A stretch of 64,000 nt of DNA from Hirsutella rhossiliensis (taxonomy: Eukaryota > Ascomycota > Sordariomycetes > Hypocreales > Ophiocordycipitaceae). Under the pieces are notes generated by a model that worked only from the letters and a program-made list of their open reading frames with translations, was not told the origin of the DNA and searched no databases. Below, one piece after another: positions 60,200 through 64,000 of the stretch; the stretch's first letter is position 1, and each line of letters starts with the position of its first letter. The DNA is taken from positions 2,418,001-2,482,000 of the forward strand of contig NW_025408675.1 of the NCBI RefSeq assembly GCF_020360975.1. The letters run 5' to 3'. The translations under genes and the position numbers were made by a program.

Positions 60200-61300
60200 A
60201 TATTCTAACTATATAAAAGATATTACTACCTATAAGTATAAGACTACCGTTTTATAAAGAAAGGCTTATAGCTTTATAAGTATATATTAAGGAGCTAAAG
60301 GAAATAAAACGCCTATAAGACCGCGTTATATAATTAAACGAGGAAATTACTAAACGCGCTAGTACTATTACTATCTATTTAGGAAAGCGTAGATAGTCCT
60401 ACTCCCTTAGATTAAATAGTAGTTATAGTAGCGAGGTTAAGATTAAAAATATCGCTTAATTATCTTAACCTATTAATATATAGAAATATCTAAACTAAAC
60501 TTATAATTTAAAGGACGCCTTTAAAGTAAAGCTTAGATATTTTTATTATAACGAAATATATATCCTTTATATAGTAGATTATATTTATAGTAACTATAAA
60601 GATAGCGCTAATACCTTAAAAAATAAACGCCGATTAACCAAACTAAATATAATATAGATTAAGTATACTTTAAAGAATAAATACTTATCTTAATTAAGGA
60701 TACTATAAATAAGGAGATACTATTAGCGATATAATTAAAGGAGGCTTACTAATAAGAAGGCTAGTCCCCTTTAAAGTTTAGCTTATACCTTAACTCCTTA
60801 AAGAGATATTTTAAACGCTTATTAAAAAAGGTATATACTCTTATATTTTTTACTAAGCTAGAGCTATAACTTTAGGACTAAATTAACCTTTATTCGATAC
60901 CTATTTATACTTATTAATAGGAAGAGCTTATATAAGTCGCTTAACGATATTAAGATACTATTATTAATAAGAGGCGATATATTAATACTACTTTTACCCT
61001 TAAAGGGACTAGGGATAAAAGTAGTATTATACCCTAAGGTAGTATATATAAGGGGAGGAGTTAAAGAAGCTAATAAGCTAGGCTAAATCGTTAAGGAAAT
61101 ACTATTAATTCGACCGATAATTAATAAGCTAGCGATATACTTACTAAGGGCTAAACTAAGGGATATTATTAAGAAAGAGGATCTATTACTTAATTAAGAA
61201 TTATATATTTCTAATATAATAAGGTAGGATACCTAGAATATACTAATTCTTTAAAGGTAGAAACCTTAGTAAAGACTCTTAAACTTAATACTATAAAATA
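60200..61300 (+). pseudogene. Gypsy F Gag (RIP-degraded)
   Basis: A Gag-like charged plus frame, for example LYKYILRSQRK-type start and FKVKLRYFYYNEIYIL near 60510, with TAA/TAG breaks. Family is assigned by position before a Gypsy RT. No certain CCHC knuckle. Confidence 0.45.
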
Positions 61301-62074
61301 AGGAAAAAGTAAGATATTAAGGTAAACGCCTCTCCTTTAGTAAACTTAATACTTATAAGATAGTTACTTAAAATTCTTATAATAATATTAAGGCGAAACC
61401 CTACTAAGGTCCTTATATATTTAAATACTTATAATACTATTAACCTTATAAATATATACTTTACTTAATAGTAAGGATTACTATAAGTAATACTATTATA
61501 CCTTAAGTTATTAAGGCTAAGTAATAATAAGGTAAGAGAGTATAGAGTATAGTTAGTATTACTTTAAATAATAAATATAAGAGGTATTAAAAAGATAATT
61601 ACTTATTTCTATATTAGTACTAATAAGTTAACGCTAAATAATTAAGTACTAATCCTTTTATTAGCTACTACTTAAAAGATAAATATATCTATATTTCCTA
61701 TAAAAATAATAGTAGTAGTTTAAGTATTAACTAGGTAGCAAAACCCTATAAAATCCCTATAGATTCCTTTAGGAATATAAGAACGAGTTAAGGGTATATA
61801 TAATAGCGCTTAATACTAAGCTAATCTTACTATTAAATAAAGATAAAGATAAAGGGATTTTATAAAAAGAATAAGCTAAAATCCTATTAACTATTTATTA
61901 GTTTAAAGATACTTTCTTAGCTAATATATCCGACTTACTATTAGCTAAAAATAGAATAGACTACTTAATTAATTTAATCTTTAATATAAAACCCCTTTAT
62001 AAACTAATTTACCTTTTATTATAAAGGAAACTCTAAGTATTATATAACTAGATCTAAGATATAATAAAAAGGAA

Positions 62075-63790
62075 AATAATCTAAGAGTTAAAGAGCTTAG
62101 CTAGGGCGCCTATCCTTTTTATTTTAAAGAAGGATAGTACTTTATAGCTATATATAGACTACTAAAGACTTAACTAGGTTATATAAAAGAATCGGTACCT
62201 TTTACCCTTTATTTTTATAAGAATATACCTTTATATTCCTATTTTACTATTATAAAGAAATAATAGGTATAGGGAGGCTCTATAAAATAAGCTAGTAAAA
62301 AGAGGCTTTATAATATAGCCTAAGGAAATAACCCTTAAAGATAAAAGACCTCTACTAAATATCTATAGCTGCTTTTAGGAAACGTAGGACGAGATAAGCC
62401 TATCTTAATAAGTAAAAATATATATAAAATATATAAGTTAATTATAAGTAGAACGGATACCTTATTGCCTATTTTAGCCTAGCGGTTCTAAAGATATCCG
62501 CGATATAAGAATAGGTAGGACATAGAATATTCTAGTTAAATCTATTACTTATACTAGAACCTATAGTTTTATATTAACTATTATACTATAATTAGACTAC
62601 CTACTAAGTCCGGAAAAATTACTATAGATAGATCCTTTTAGGTACTATAAAATATACTAGAAAGCTAACTAATTAGTTTACTAGTAAGCGAGTAATAATA
62701 TAAAGATAAAGGATTTCCCTAGGAGTAGTAGATAGAATAAGTAAGTCTATAAGTATCTTTATAACGCTATTCTTTTAATATATTATTTAGCCTCTTATAT
62801 ACTTATTATAAATTCTAAACGAAATCCTACCCTATATTCCTTTAACTAATCTTTCCGCTTAAAGTATCGATTACCTAATCCTATACTTATTACTTATATT
62901 TTTTAATAACTTTTAAGATTATTAACCGCTATTTAAGAGCTAAGTATATTTCTAAGATTAATATATAGAATATATATTAATATATTTAGATTAGGAAAGG
63001 AGATAAATAAAAGACTACTTTTAAACGTATTATAGATATTTTAAATACTTAATAATACCTTTTAAACTTACTAACGTACTAGCTATATCTTAAACCTATA
63101 GTTATTAAGTACTTAAGGGGCTTATAAATATAATTTATATAGCTTACTTTAATAATATTCTTATATACTTTAAGATAAAAGAAGAATATAGTAAATACTT
63201 AGGATAAGTAATAGAAAGGCTAAGGGCTATAGAGCTTTATATAAAACTATTAAAGTATATCTTTTATTAATAGTTAGTTAAGTTCCTTAGGTTTATTTTA
63301 TCTATAAATAAGGTATTAATAGACCCTTAATAGGTAAAAGTAATAGCTTAATAGCTTAAACCTATAACCTACTATAATATTTAGGTTTTCCTTAGGTTTT
63401 ATAATTTTTACTAATAATTTATATATAGGTACTTAGGAGTTATAGCGCCCTTAACTATATTATTAAAGGAGAGTAAGAATAGGAAAAAGCTAAGGAGTAT
63501 AGAGCTAAACCTTACTAAAAAGGTAGCGTTCTAAGCTCTTAAAGATACCTTTTAAGGAGGCTTACTCCTTTAATATTATAATCTAAAAAGACGTATTTAT
63601 ATTAAAATAAATATAATATAATTTATAATAGTAAGGATTATCTTTTAACTTAATAAGAAAGGGCGTTACTATTTAATTATATTTTAGTTAAGGAAGCTTA
63701 TTAAAGCTAAACTTAATTATAGTGTTTTAGACTAAGAACTATTTACTATCGTTAAGTTATTTAAATACTAGCAATATTATATTAAAAGGG
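62075..63790 (+). pseudogene. Gypsy F RT and RNase H, split by a solo LTR
   Basis: First part (to 62215): APILFILKKDSTL, then LYIDY and NRYLLPF, the Gypsy RT block ILFVKKKDGSLR-CVDY-NRYPLP. After the solo LTR and one TSD copy the frame continues FKIINRYLRAKYISKI (62914 on), then the catalytic LYSLLNNILIYF near 63140 (DD to NN). RNase H follows to about 63780, where the frame stops matching (FKYQQYYIKR at about 63760). Joining across the TSD restores one frame exactly. Confidence 0.8.
62216..62908 (+). mobile_element. Solo LTR of Copia D family
   Basis: 693 bp aligning end to end with the reverse complement of 2744-3440. Starts TATAAGAATATACC, ends TTTTAATA. Flanks ATTTT (62211-62215) and ACTTT (62909-62913) are a 5-bp TSD with one C to T change. 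No internal sequence, so it is the product of LTR-LTR recombination. Confidence 0.9.
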
Positions 63791-64000
63791 TAGTTATCGC
63801 AAAGACTATTACGCTATATAGGCAAAAGTAAAACGCGCGCTCCTAAAAGCGTACTATAATTAATATATATATCTTTCTCTCTAATAAACCCCCTTAGGGA
63901 TGCTAGGCTAGGCCTAGGATGCTTAGATCTTTTATATCGCTAATCGATAATAGGCTATCCTCGGGGAAATCGAACCTCGGGCCTTCTCGAGTATATCGCG
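63791..64000 (-). mobile_element. Probable third miniature LTR element (TRIM3), cut by window edge
   Basis: Gypsy F homology stops near 63790. A segment of about 95 bp (63791-63885) ends on the plus strand in CTCTCTAATA, followed by CCCCCTTAGGG, i.e. minus-strand PPT CCTAAGGGGG as in TRIM1 and Copia C. A B-box-like minus-strand GAGGTTCGATTTCC lies at about 63955-63970 in sense orientation. CA/TG are partly retained. The other LTR would be beyond the window, so this is tentative. Confidence 0.4.

Larger units (their letters stand above)
59950..63790 (+). mobile_element. RIP-degraded Ty3/Gypsy 'F', partial
   Basis: Plus-strand Gag (about 60200-61300), decayed protease (about 61300-62070), RT (62075-62215 plus 62909-63300) and RNase H (to about 63790). 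No LTR was found; its left end lies against the LINE and its right end is cut by another insertion near 63790. Integrase is absent. Confidence 0.7.

Overview
This window looks like heterochromatin from a filamentous ascomycete (Pezizomycotina): a graveyard of nested retrotransposons with no recognisable host gene. Almost everywhere CA and TG are nearly absent and TA is in excess, while CG remains common. Frames that encode retroelement domains are riddled with TAA and TAG (ex-CAA, CAG or TGG) and nearly lack TGA. That is the footprint of repeat-induced point mutation (RIP, C to T at CpA). The exception is 10292-16460, a base-normal, un-RIPped Ty1/Copia element.

Layout. 1-3440: 5' part of a minus-strand Copia element ('D'), cut by the window edge. 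3441-32060 and 32290-42000: two copies of one Ty3/Gypsy family ('A') facing head to head, a giant inverted repeat. The left copy (minus) is split by the young Copia (10292-16460) and by a second Gypsy, 'B' (18243-31359, plus). B is itself split by Copia 'C' (24164-30431, plus). The right A copy carries a 370-bp miniature LTR element (41419-41788). 42000-49950: RIP-degraded sequence I cannot assign, with one long ghost frame and a tRNA-like relic. 49950-59900: a Tad-like LINE (ORF1, then endonuclease) interrupted by Gypsy 'E' (51843-58797, minus) and a 547-bp miniature LTR element (58802-59348). 59950-63790: Gypsy 'F' (plus), whose RT is split by a solo LTR of Copia D (62216-62908). 63791-64000: probably a third miniature element, cut by the edge.

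Target-site duplications support the nesting: TTAGC for the young Copia, TCTTA for B, AATAT for C, TCCTT for the 370-bp element, ATTTT/ACTTT for the solo LTR, and ACTTA around E plus its neighbour.

Two things go beyond an ordinary repeat graveyard. First, three miniature LTR elements each hold a sense-oriented tRNA-like Pol III B box; two share termini, PBS or PPT with a full-length element in the window, so they look like LTR/SINE-like parasites. Second, B and E share an antisense reading frame (Ala/Pro/Thr-rich, a short helix, then a charged tail) between pol and the 3' LTR, and A has an unrelated long antisense frame in the same place.

Coordinates of LTRs, TSDs and motifs were read base by base. 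Limits of degraded domains are approximate.
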